From NCBI GenBank assembly GCA_029561505.1, contig JAKQXK010000235.1, forward strand, positions 1 to 22,266: a stretch of DNA of 22,266 nucleotides, given 5' to 3'. The DNA comes from Spirochaetota bacterium (GTDB taxonomy: Bacteria; Spirochaetota; Leptospiria; Turneriellales; Turneriellaceae). This document shows, piece by piece, positions 1 to 6,353 of the stretch. A model generated the notes under the pieces. That model was not told where the DNA came from. It saw only the letters and a list, made by a program, of their open reading frames with translations, and did not search any database. A program made the translations under genes and the position numbers. Position 1 is the stretch's first letter. The number at the start of each line of letters is the position of its first letter.

Positions 1-1218
1 GGCGCAGGAAAAGCTGCAGCAGCAGCCGAAGAAGCACCAGCACCCGTTGAAGGCTTTTTCGTAAAAAAGGTGAAGGGTCCAGCTGATGGAAAAGAGATCA
101 CTCTGAAGCTCGGCGGTTATGTTGATGCATACTATGCATACCATACTCGCGGTGATAATGATATTCGCGCTAAGGGGCATCCGAACGGAACCGGGGCAAC
201 TGGTACGGCCGGTAATACCGACCTTGGTGCAGGTAGTGCAACTACAGGCCGCATTTTCGAAAGCCCTGGTCAACAGTTCTCTCTCGGTCTGATTCAGACC
301 AAGTTTGAAGCGGGCAACGAAGACTTTCAGATCGTCGCCGACCTGATTCACGGACCCAACGCTGAACTCACGAACTTCAACAACCTGCGCGGTGGCGCTT
401 CATCAACAACTTCAACTGCAATCAAGCAGGCTTATGTTGCGGCTAATATTGCGAAGGGCCTTAAGCTGACCGCAGGTCAGTTTGGTACGCACATCGGTTA
501 TGAAGTCGTTGAATCATACCAGAACGCAAACTACATGCTTGGTTACCTGTTCGGCTTTGGCCCATTCTACCACACTGGTGCGAAGCTCGATTACGCCATT
601 ATGGACGGAAAAGTCGGTTTCATGGCAGGTGTTGTTAACGGCTGGGATCTTCAGTACGACAACAACAAGAATAAGACAGTAATCGCACAGATATCACTGA
701 AGCCAACTTCAGCCCTGTCTATCTTTCTGAACTATGCTGGTGGTAACGAAACGAACACAACTGCCGCCAATACAACTGCACCAGTTGGCGATGCAAAAGG
801 CATGCGCCACATCGGTGACGTTGTCGTGCAGTACCAAGTCAGCAAGATGATCAAAGTTGGTGCAAACTTCGTCTACGGCGAAGAAAAGGCGAACGAAGCA
901 ACTGCGGCCCAGACATGGGGTGGTGCAGCAGGTTACCTGAGCTTAACTCCGATTGACGGCTTTACCCTCAGCTACCGTTTAGATTACTTTGACGATAAGA
1001 AGCAAGCACGCGGGCTTCTTGGAGTATCAGGTGGTGTCTCGAATGGTGCAAGCGTCATGGGGCATACTCTGACAGGTACCATCTCTATGTACGGCGGTCA
1101 CTTCTTGATTCGTCCAGAAGTTAAGTATGACAGCTCAGAGAAGGAAATCTTTGGTTCAGGCACAGAACTGAAAAAAGACAATATTACTGCTCTGATTTCT
1201 TTCACAGGCGTTTACTAA
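1..1218 (+). CDS. Outer-membrane beta-barrel porin, OmpL/BBP2-like (5' end missing)
   Basis: The reading frame is open at base 1, so the start codon and signal peptide lie upstream; a GTG at 70 is in frame but is only an internal codon. The first visible residues form an Ala/Glu/Pro-rich linker (AAAAAEEAPAPVEG), then the barrel begins with the strand LKLGGYVDAYYAY, typical of the putative beta-barrel porin-2 (OmpL-like) family. The rest (405 residues visible) alternates amphipathic strands with Gly/Asn/Thr-rich loops. The protein ends FTGVY; a terminal aromatic residue is the usual beta-signal recognised by the BAM machinery. Expected role is an outer-membrane channel or surface protein; no substrate can be read from the sequence. 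It is followed by an intrinsic terminator, so it ends its own transcript. The outer-membrane barrel call is firm, the family name less so. Confidence 0.75.
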   Translation, partial: GAGKAAAAAEEAPAPVEGFFVKKVKGPADGKEITLKLGGYVDAYYAYHTRGDNDIRAKGHPNGTGATGTAGNTDLGAGSATTGRIFESPGQQFSLGLIQTKFEAGNEDFQIVADLIHGPNAELTNFNNLRGGASSTTSTAIKQAYVAANIAKGLKLTAGQFGTHIGYEVVESYQNANYMLGYLFGFGPFYHTGAKLDYAIMDGKVGFMAGVVNGWDLQYDNNKNKTVIAQISLKPTSALSIFLNYAGGNETNTTAANTTAPVGDAKGMRHIGDVVVQYQVSKMIKVGANFVYGEEKANEATAAQTWGGAAGYLSLTPIDGFTLSYRLDYFDDKKQARGLLGVSGGVSNGASVMGHTLTGTISMYGGHFLIRPEVKYDSSEKEIFGSGTELKKDNITALISFTGVY

Positions 1219-1232
1219 GATTTCGTCAGAAC

Positions 1233-1251
1233 CTGCCGGCTTCGCCGGCAG
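1233..1251 (+). other. Stem-loop just after the porin stop
   Basis: CTGCCGGC (1233-1240) pairs perfectly with GCCGGCAG (1244-1251) around a TTC loop. It lies between the porin stop codon and the main terminator and has no T-run of its own. It may protect the 3' end of the transcript or assist termination. Confidence 0.6.
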
Positions 1252-1259
1252 ATTCTGCC

Positions 1260-1287
1260 AAAAAGGGGCCGCAAGGCCCCTTTTTTA
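1260..1287 (+). terminator. Intrinsic terminator of the porin gene
   Basis: An A-run and GGGGCC (1265-1270) pair with GGCCCC (1275-1280) and a T-run, around a GCAA (GNRA-type) tetraloop, followed directly by TTTTTT (1281-1286). The A-run before the stem makes the structure nearly symmetric, so it could also work on the opposite strand, though no opposite gene is visible. Confidence 0.93.
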
Positions 1288-1320
1288 TTTACCCTCAATC
1301 TCGGCCTGATAGCTAAACCG

Positions 1321-2991
1321 GTGTCTGAAAGCCGCAGGCTACGGTATGTCGTTTCGATTCTCGTGATAGTGGCGTCGCTCATCGGCGGCTTCTCGACCTA
1401 TCGGCAATACGAAGCGAGCCTGCACGAAAAGCAGCAGCTTCTCTACGCACAGGTGCGCAGTCTGGCCTCGCTGATCGAGGCCGTCGCGCGCTTCGACCGC
1501 AGCACTTTCAAACAGCAAGACAGGGCGACGGCGGCCACGCTGAGCCAATTATTCGATGCGTTCGCCGATCGCATCGATTTCGAAACAGCACAGGAAATTC
1601 AATTCGTGCGCGAAACCGGCCGTGGCACAGAGATTTTTTTGCGCTATTTCGGGCGAAAGAAAAACCAGAACGTGATAATTCCCCATGAGAATTTTTTGCC
1701 CGAACCCGTGCGGCTCGCCTCAGCCGGTAAGTCTGGCACCGGCTTCTTCATCGGTTTGCACGGCGAAGGCATTCTCGCTGCGTATACCTACATCGAACCC
1801 CTGAATATCGGCATGGTCGTCGACGTCGATCTCTGGGGTTTGCAGAAACCTTACCTGATTTCGGGTGCGGTCTCGGCACTCTTCGCTGCGCTGTTGCTCA
1901 TAGTGGCTGCGTGGGCGATCATCAGGCTCACGAACCCGATCATCGAGCGCATCAGAGAAAAAGAGCTGCTGAATGCGACCATCGTCGAGACAGCGCACGA
2001 CGCGCTGGTAATTCTTGACAGCAAAGGCCACGTTCGTCTCGCGAACCCCGCCTGCAACGCGATGTTTCTGTGGCAGCCGAAAGATTTGCCCGGCCGCCAT
2101 GTCAGCATCTTGCTGCCACCCGAATCGCGGGCAAACGTTCAGCTAACGCAGTTTATTCGCAGCCGCGAACCCGGTAGTCTCGACTTTAACGAGGTTGAAG
2201 GCCGGCGGCAAGATGGCAGCATTTTTCCAGTGAGGATATCAGCCAGCAAGCAAGAATATGGCGCCGGCGAATGGTGCACGCTGACCATACACGATTTGAC
2301 CCGCGAAAAACAGGCAGAGTTTACGATACGCGATCTGTCGCGCCGTTTGCTCGAGGTTCAAGATCTTGAGCGCGAAGAGATTTCGCGTGATCTGCATGAC
2401 GGACTCGGTTCAACGCTCGTCGGTATGAAGCTTCAGGTGCAGCAACTTTGTCAGACCTCAGAAGCTAATGCTGATCTCAGGCAGCAGGTGCTGCAGAATT
2501 TTAATGAAGTTATTAACCAGACCCGCAATATTTCAAACCTGCTTTCGCCATTCGCGCTACGTCACCTCAACATCGCGCAGGCGCTGACCAAGCTGGTTTC
2601 GTTTTATGACGCAAGGGGCGAAGGCCGTCGCAGCCAAAGCTCAAATCAGAAAGGTGCCGCCGTTCCATGGGCTTCAGTGCACGCTGAAATTGATGACGGT
2701 GATTTTCCGTTTTCAGAAACTGCCACGATGCAGATTTACCGCATTGCTCAAGAAGCGATTCAGAATGCCGTCAAACATTCGCAGGCACGCAATATCTGGG
2801 TAATTTTCAAGAAAACAGAGATGCAAACAACCCTGGTAGTGCGCGACGATGGTCAGGGTTTTGAAACAGCGAAAGCCCCGCAGGGCCAGGGAATGCAGAT
2901 TCTGCAAGAGCGCGCGGCGATTATACCCGGCAGATTAACGGTGTCGTCACAGCCCGGCAAAGGAACAGAGGTGCGTCTTGCCATCGATTGA
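1321..2991 (+). CDS. Membrane sensor histidine kinase with PAS domain, HisKA_3 (NarX/LiaS-like) type
   Basis: 556 residues. A membrane segment at about 8-25 and a second at about 179-201 enclose a roughly 150-residue periplasmic sensor region; its end (GEGILAAYTYIEP, then GMVVDVDLWGL) resembles Cache-type sensor domains. A PAS domain follows at about 215-330 (ILDSKGHVRLANPACNAMF). The HisKA_3 dimerisation helix carries the H-box ISRDLHDGLGSTL with phospho-acceptor H359. The ATPase domain has the N-box RIAQEAIQNAVKH (N482), the G1 motif DDGQGF (509-514) and a G2-like GQGMQ (522-526). The start is GTG with no clear Shine-Dalgarno; no better in-frame start was found in the 33 nt after the porin terminator. 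The 3' end overlaps the response regulator by 14 nt, indicating a cognate pair. The signal sensed is unknown. Confidence 0.93.
   Translation: MSESRRLRYVVSILVIVASLIGGFSTYRQYEASLHEKQQLLYAQVRSLASLIEAVARFDRSTFKQQDRATAATLSQLFDAFADRIDFETAQEIQFVRETGRGTEIFLRYFGRKKNQNVIIPHENFLPEPVRLASAGKSGTGFFIGLHGEGILAAYTYIEPLNIGMVVDVDLWGLQKPYLISGAVSALFAALLLIVAAWAIIRLTNPIIERIREKELLNATIVETAHDALVILDSKGHVRLANPACNAMFLWQPKDLPGRHVSILLPPESRANVQLTQFIRSREPGSLDFNEVEGRRQDGSIFPVRISASKQEYGAGEWCTLTIHDLTREKQAEFTIRDLSRRLLEVQDLEREEISRDLHDGLGSTLVGMKLQVQQLCQTSEANADLRQQVLQNFNEVINQTRNISNLLSPFALRHLNIAQALTKLVSFYDARGEGRRSQSSNQKGAAVPWASVHAEIDDGDFPFSETATMQIYRIAQEAIQNAVKHSQARNIWVIFKKTEMQTTLVVRDDGQGFETAKAPQGQGMQILQERAAIIPGRLTVSSQPGKGTEVRLAID
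2968..2971 (+). promoter_or_regulatory. Ribosome binding site deciding the TTG start of the response regulator
   Basis: GAGG lies 6 nt before the TTG at 2978, inside the end of the kinase gene. It supports the unusual TTG as the start, since no ATG or GTG is found in the right place. Confidence 0.5.
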
Positions 2992-3652
2992 AAAAAGAAC
3001 CGAAAATTATCGCATTATTACGGCTGATGATCACCCGATAATTTTGCAGGGCCTGCGCCGTTTGCTCGAAGAAGACGGTCGCTACACGATAGTTGCCGAA
3101 TGTGAGAACGGGCAGAAGCTTGTCGATACCGTGAAACAACGTGACGCAGACCTCATCATCTGCGACCTATCGATGCCAAAACTGAACGGCCTCGATGCCA
3201 TTCGCGAAATACGCAAGCTACGCCCTGAACTAAAGATCCTCATTTTGTCGATGCACAAAGACGCGCAGATATTCGAAAAAGCGATGGCGCTGGGCGTCGA
3301 CGGTTTTGTACTGAAAGAAGATATTTATGATCAGCTGCAATTTGCCATTCAGACAGTTCTTAAGGGCGGCAAAAGCTATTCGCCGCGCATCACTGAGAAT
3401 CTCGCGAAAGAGAAGAGCGACAAGGGTGATCTGGCCTCTGAAATTTTAACCCGGCGTGAGCGCGAGATTCTGCGTCTCGCTGCGCTCGGCAAGTCTAACC
3501 GCGATATCGGCGATGAACTCGATATCAGTGTCCGCACAGTTGAATCGCACCGCTCGAATCTGATGCGTAAGCTCGACCTGCAGAATGTTCAAGAGCTGGT
3601 GGCTTTTGCCGTGAAGCAGGGCATCGTATCGGTTGATGAAATAGAGTCATAG
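2978..3652 (+). CDS. NarL/FixJ-family response regulator
   Basis: 224 residues. The receiver domain (about 11-128) has the acidic pair D17/D18, phospho-acceptor D63 (ICDLSMPKLNG), switch residue S91 and K113 (VLKED). The C-terminal LuxR/GerE helix-turn-helix spans about 155-218 (LTRREREILRLAALGKSNRDIG, with recognition helix SVRTVESHRSNLMRKL); motif text is split to stay short. Phosphorylation by the HisKA_3 kinase encoded just upstream should activate DNA binding as a dimer. The TTG start overlaps the kinase gene by 14 nt and has a GAGG 6 nt upstream; the receiver core begins only about 10 residues later, so little depends on the exact start. The target genes are not evident; the inverted repeat after the stop could be an operator but need not belong to this regulator. 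Confidence 0.94.
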   Translation: MPSIEKRTENYRIITADDHPIILQGLRRLLEEDGRYTIVAECENGQKLVDTVKQRDADLIICDLSMPKLNGLDAIREIRKLRPELKILILSMHKDAQIFEKAMALGVDGFVLKEDIYDQLQFAIQTVLKGGKSYSPRITENLAKEKSDKGDLASEILTRREREILRLAALGKSNRDIGDELDISVRTVESHRSNLMRKLDLQNVQELVAFAVKQGIVSVDEIES

Positions 3653-3656
3653 TTAT

Positions 3657-3692
3657 CGGTCTAAACTCAGTAGAAATACGGAGTTTAGACCG
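3657..3692 (+). repeat. Perfect 12-bp inverted repeat between regulator and small exported protein
   Basis: CGGTCTAAACTC (3657-3668) is repeated inverted as GAGTTTAGACCG (3681-3692) around a 12-nt spacer. It starts 4 nt after the regulator stop. There is no T-run after it, so it is not a standard intrinsic terminator. It could be an operator, a transcript-end stabiliser, or a weak terminator. Confidence 0.75.
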
Positions 3693-3760
3693 CGCTGACC
3701 ACGAGGCCGTTTCGCCGCAAAAAGTCGTTATTACCCTTAGAAAGAATTACGGGGGATAAC

Positions 3761-4051
3761 ATGAAAACAAAAAATATAGCATTCGCACTCGCCATCGCCG
3801 CGTCTACTGCGCTCGGGGCGGTTGAAGTTTTAAAGACCGATGAAAAACCGGCAGGCTGTGAGAAATTGGCGCAGATTCAGGTAGGTGACATGTTCAACCG
3901 CCACTCTCGCGACGTCGCCTGGCAGGGCGTAATCGATGAAGCGCAGAAAATGGGAGCTCAAAAGGTTTACATCGAGCTGTCTTCGCAAAACCACCAGAAG
4001 CTCGGCAGATCGTACGCGGCCACCGGCACGGCGTACAAGTGCGCCAAGTAG
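3761..4051 (+). CDS. Small exported protein, DUF4156/RcsF-like
   Basis: 96 residues. A signal peptide (MKTKNIAFALAIAASTALG) is followed by a predicted cleavage before A20, leaving a mature protein of about 77 residues in the periplasm. The mature part has two cysteines (C33 and C94) that could form a disulfide, a helix VIDEAQKMGAQKVYIEL and the ending GTAYKCAK. This layout (central A..MGA..V strand and terminal A-Y-x-C) resembles the DUF4156/RcsF-like fold; I did not verify it by a profile. There is no lipobox Cys at the cleavage site, so it is probably soluble. The start is well supported by GGGGG at 3751-3755. It stands alone between an inverted repeat and a terminator. Its function is unknown. 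Confidence 0.8.
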   Translation: MKTKNIAFALAIAASTALGAVEVLKTDEKPAGCEKLAQIQVGDMFNRHSRDVAWQGVIDEAQKMGAQKVYIELSSQNHQKLGRSYAATGTAYKCAK

Positions 4052-4062
4052 CCAACTGATCG

Positions 4063-4106
4063 GCCAAAACTGCAGGGCAAAAGCCCTGCAGTTTTGGCAT
4101 TTTCTT
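4063..4106 (+). terminator. Intrinsic terminator after the small exported protein
   Basis: A perfect 16-bp stem, GCCAAAACTGCAGGGC (4063-4078) with its complement at 4083-4098, encloses an AAAA loop and is followed by ATTTTCTT. The stem is unusually long for an intrinsic terminator. The tail runs into TTGACG (4105-4110), a possible -35 box for the next gene, but no convincing -10 box is seen at the right distance. Confidence 0.85.
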
Positions 4107-4123
4107 GACGAGGTCAGCGATTC

Positions 4124-4137
4124 GGGTAGTCATACCC
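4124..4137 (+). other. Small hairpin abutting the transaldolase start codon
   Basis: GGGTA (4124-4128) pairs with TACCC (4133-4137) around GTCA, ending at the base before ATG. Its GGG is the only Shine-Dalgarno-like element here and would be paired in the hairpin. A 5-bp stem can arise by chance. Confidence 0.3.
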
Positions 4138-4785
4138 ATGGAATTTTTCATCGATACGGCCGACGTGGCCGAAATCAAAGCCGCCCACGAGTTGGGCATT
4201 CTTGATGGTGTCACTACCAACCCTTCACTCATCGCCAAGACGGGTAAACCTTTCAAGGCAGTCGTCAAAGAAATTTGTTCGATCGTCGACGGGCCGGTTT
4301 CAGCTGAAGTTGTTGCAACAGAAAAAGAAGCTATTCTCAAAGAAGGGCGCGAGCTTGCAAAACTTGCCAAGAACGTCGTCGTGAAGGTGCCGCTGATCGC
4401 CGAGGGCCTGAAGGCCGTTAAGGTGTTTTCGGCTGAAGGTATTAAAACGAATGTAACCCTGTGCTTTTCAACGAACCAGGCACTGTTGGCGGCAAAGGCT
4501 GGCGCAACTTACATATCGCCTTTTGTCGGTCGGCTCGACGACATCAGTCAAGACGGTATGGAACTCATCGAAGAAATCAAAACTGTTTACGAAAACTATG
4601 ATTTCGCAACGAAGATTCTTGTCGCGAGCATTCGCCACCCGATTCACCTGAAACAGGCCGCGTTGATCGGTGCCCATGTGGCGACGATTCCGTTCAGCGT
4701 GTTTGGGCAATTGGTAAAACATCCGCTGACAGACAGCGGTCTTGAGAAGTTTCTCTCTGATGCGAAGAAGTTTAATTGGGATTGA
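4138..4785 (+). CDS. tal: Transaldolase, small (TalC/FSA-like) subfamily
   Basis: 215 residues, the usual size for this subfamily of single-domain TIM barrels. It transfers a dihydroxyacetone unit between sugar phosphates in the non-oxidative pentose phosphate pathway, in the cytoplasm. Motifs seen: start [22 protein letters not shown] (24-31), Schiff-base lysine K83 in [14 protein letters not shown] (104-111), [10 protein letters not shown] (126-135), ASIRHP (164-169) and the end [12 protein letters not shown]. Residue F129 in SPFVGR is the position that is Phe in transaldolases and Tyr in fructose-6-phosphate aldolases (F178 in E. coli TalB), which favours transaldolase activity. The frame is open upstream to a TTG at 4105, but the family N-terminus fixes the ATG at 4138. 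No good Shine-Dalgarno precedes it; a small hairpin (4124-4137) touches the start codon. Confidence 0.95.
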   Translation: MEFFIDTADVAEIKAAHELGILDGVTTNPSLIAKTGKPFKAVVKEICSIVDGPVSAEVVATEKEAILKEGRELAKLAKNVVVKVPLIAEGLKAVKVFSAEGIKTNVTLCFSTNQALLAAKAGATYISPFVGRLDDISQDGMELIEEIKTVYENYDFATKILVASIRHPIHLKQAALIGAHVATIPFSVFGQLVKHPLTDSGLEKFLSDAKKFNWD

Positions 4786-4791
4786 TAAATA

Positions 4792-4830
4792 CACCATGAT
4801 CTGATTTGCGACGCAAATCAGATCATGGTG
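4792..4830. repeat. Long near-perfect palindrome before parA
   Basis: CACCATGATCTGATTTGCG (4792-4810) is followed, after one base, by its exact reverse complement (4812-4830). As RNA it forms an 18-bp stem with a 3-nt loop. It lies 6 nt after the transaldolase stop and 10 nt before the parA ATG. The + strand after it reads AAAAATCTTC, so it lacks a T-run and is not a standard terminator for the transaldolase gene. It may be a factor-binding palindrome, a bidirectional structural terminator or a translational control element. Confidence 0.85.
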
Positions 4831-4840
4831 AAAAATCTTC

Positions 4841-5620
4841 ATGGCCGTGGTACTTTCGGTAACGAATCAAAAAGGTGGCGTCGCGAAGACGACGACTGCT
4901 CTGGCTCTCGCGCACTCGTTCGCACGACGGCACCCGCAAAAGAAAGTACTGATCATCGATCTCGACTCGCAGCGCAACGCAACCTCGATTCTGATTGGCA
5001 CGCATGAAATTCAGCCAGCGGATTCTGTCTATGCGCTTTTTCAGAAAGAAAAACCCAAAAGTTCTGTACTGCATGCGACTGCGCTGCCGAATCTGTTTGT
5101 GATTCCGTCTAACTTGCATTTGGTCGAGGTTGAGTCTCAACTGACTGGCGCGCTCGATGGCTTTTTCAGATTGAACGACGCGGTGCAGCCGTTGAAGCAT
5201 GAATTTGACTATATTATTCTCGACTGCCCGCCTTCGCTTTCGGTGCTTACGATTAATGCGATGGTCGCAGCCGATTTTTTGCTTGTACCACTGCAGATTT
5301 CAAAGTTTTCAATCGACGGAATTCAGAACATTCGCGATGCGGTGACCACTGTCAACAAGCGCTATAACGCCCATATCAAGATCGCGGGCGGCTGTCTCAC
5401 GCTGCACGATGGTCGCACGACGCTCGCACAGGCTATGATTCCCGAAGTCGAGAAGATTCTGCCGATTTTGAAATCCACAATACCGCGGTCGGTCGCCGTC
5501 GAAGAGGCGCACCTCTTGCGAAAGGATATTTTTGAATACGCACCCCAGAATAAAGTGGCAGCTGCTTATGAACAGCTCGCTGCCGAGCTCGAGGCAATTT
5601 TCGCGGGGGCAGCGGCATGA
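4841..5620 (+). CDS. parA: ParA/Soj-family ATPase
   Basis: 259 residues. Deviant Walker A K11GGVAKTTT with signature lysine K11 and K16; Walker A' VLIIDLDSQRNAT (D40, D42); Walker B YIILDCPPS (D128). These are the hallmarks of the ParA/MinD dimerising ATPases that position cargo on the nucleoid or membrane. There is no MinD-type amphipathic membrane tail at the C-terminus (ends LEAIFAGAAA), so nucleoid binding is more likely. No parB and no canonical parS motif (TGTTTCACGTGAAACA) is seen, and the next gene encodes a membrane protein overlapping by 4 nt (ATGA). This suggests an orphan ParA positioning a protein complex rather than the chromosome partition gene, though the latter cannot be excluded. 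No Shine-Dalgarno is found; the only GGTG is inside the palindrome. Confidence 0.93.
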   Translation: MAVVLSVTNQKGGVAKTTTALALAHSFARRHPQKKVLIIDLDSQRNATSILIGTHEIQPADSVYALFQKEKPKSSVLHATALPNLFVIPSNLHLVEVESQLTGALDGFFRLNDAVQPLKHEFDYIILDCPPSLSVLTINAMVAADFLLVPLQISKFSIDGIQNIRDAVTTVNKRYNAHIKIAGGCLTLHDGRTTLAQAMIPEVEKILPILKSTIPRSVAVEEAHLLRKDIFEYAPQNKVAAAYEQLAAELEAIFAGAAA

Positions 5621-6351
5621 AAAAGAACCGCAAAGATATCTTCAGAAAAGCGATTGCCGATAACCTCAACCAGAAAGCCGAAGAAGCATCAGAGCTGGGC
5701 GATTTTGTCAGTGATATGAAGAAAGCCCGCTCGCCTGATGGGGCTGAGGCCGGTGAACCAGCAGAAGGCGCACCGAACGAAAATGGCGAAGGCAAAAAGG
5801 GCTTGCCGGAGCAAAAAGAAGAAAAAAAAACTATGGCAGCTATGGAAAGTCGTTTGAAGAGACTCACCGCGGGGCCGAGCCAACCGGCTGCCTTCGCAGA
5901 TGAAGAAGAACCGCCGCGCTGGCGCAAGTTCGCCGTGTTCGGGGTGTTGGGTCTTCTCGTGATGAGCCTGCTCTACTGGGCGATTTTTTCGCCGGGCAAC
6001 CGACCCGCAATCTATCTGGCGAATACCGCGATTGAAGAAAACACGGCACGCAATTTGAACACGGCGAACCTGACGTTTCCCAAAAACAAAACCATCTACC
6101 TGTTGTTCTCAAGCGGCGGTCGTCTCGGGCAAGATAAAATTATCACCAGGTTAACAGAAGTCTATTCTGATTCAAGCAACATGATGAAAGAAGAGACAGT
6201 CTCTCAGATTGAAGGCAGCGTGAAGGCAAGCTGGCGTTATTTCACGGCTCAGTTTCAGAAAGAGAACTTTGATCATGCGGGTAGGTTTCGTATACACGTG
6301 CTTGCGCCGAACGGTGAGGTTGTCGCGACGCAAGAATTTCGCATTCAGTAA
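5617..6351 (+). CDS. Single-pass membrane protein with charged cytoplasmic tail and DUF2914-like outer domain
   Basis: 244 residues, not a family I can name with certainty. Residues 1-103 are hydrophilic and probably cytoplasmic: a basic start (MKKNRKDIFRKAIADN), then a Glu/Lys/Pro/Gly-rich low-complexity stretch (about 35-75). One membrane helix lies at about 104-124 (FAVFGVLGLLVMSLLYWAIF) with RWRK before it, giving N-in topology. Residues 125-244 would be periplasmic and beta-rich; the end (SWRYFTAQF, then AGRFRIHVLAPNGEVV) resembles DUF2914-like Ig-type domains. The ATG overlaps the parA stop (ATGA) and has GGGGG at 5605-5609, so it is translationally coupled to parA. By context it may be the membrane partner of the ParA ATPase, linking it to the exported giant protein encoded 2 nt downstream. 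Confidence 0.85.
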   Translation: MKKNRKDIFRKAIADNLNQKAEEASELGDFVSDMKKARSPDGAEAGEPAEGAPNENGEGKKGLPEQKEEKKTMAAMESRLKRLTAGPSQPAAFADEEEPPRWRKFAVFGVLGLLVMSLLYWAIFSPGNRPAIYLANTAIEENTARNLNTANLTFPKNKTIYLLFSSGGRLGQDKIITRLTEVYSDSSNMMKEETVSQIEGSVKASWRYFTAQFQKENFDHAGRFRIHVLAPNGEVVATQEFRIQ

Positions 6352-6353
6352 CG

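Noticed and set aside
4105..4137. TTG at 4105 as start of the transaldolase
   Set aside because: It lies in the tail of the preceding terminator and adds 11 residues not found in the family; the ATG at 4138 gives the classic N-terminus.
3894..4370. Minus-strand open frame across the small exported gene and transaldolase start
   Set aside because: It runs through a terminator and two well-supported + strand genes and encodes no recognisable domain.
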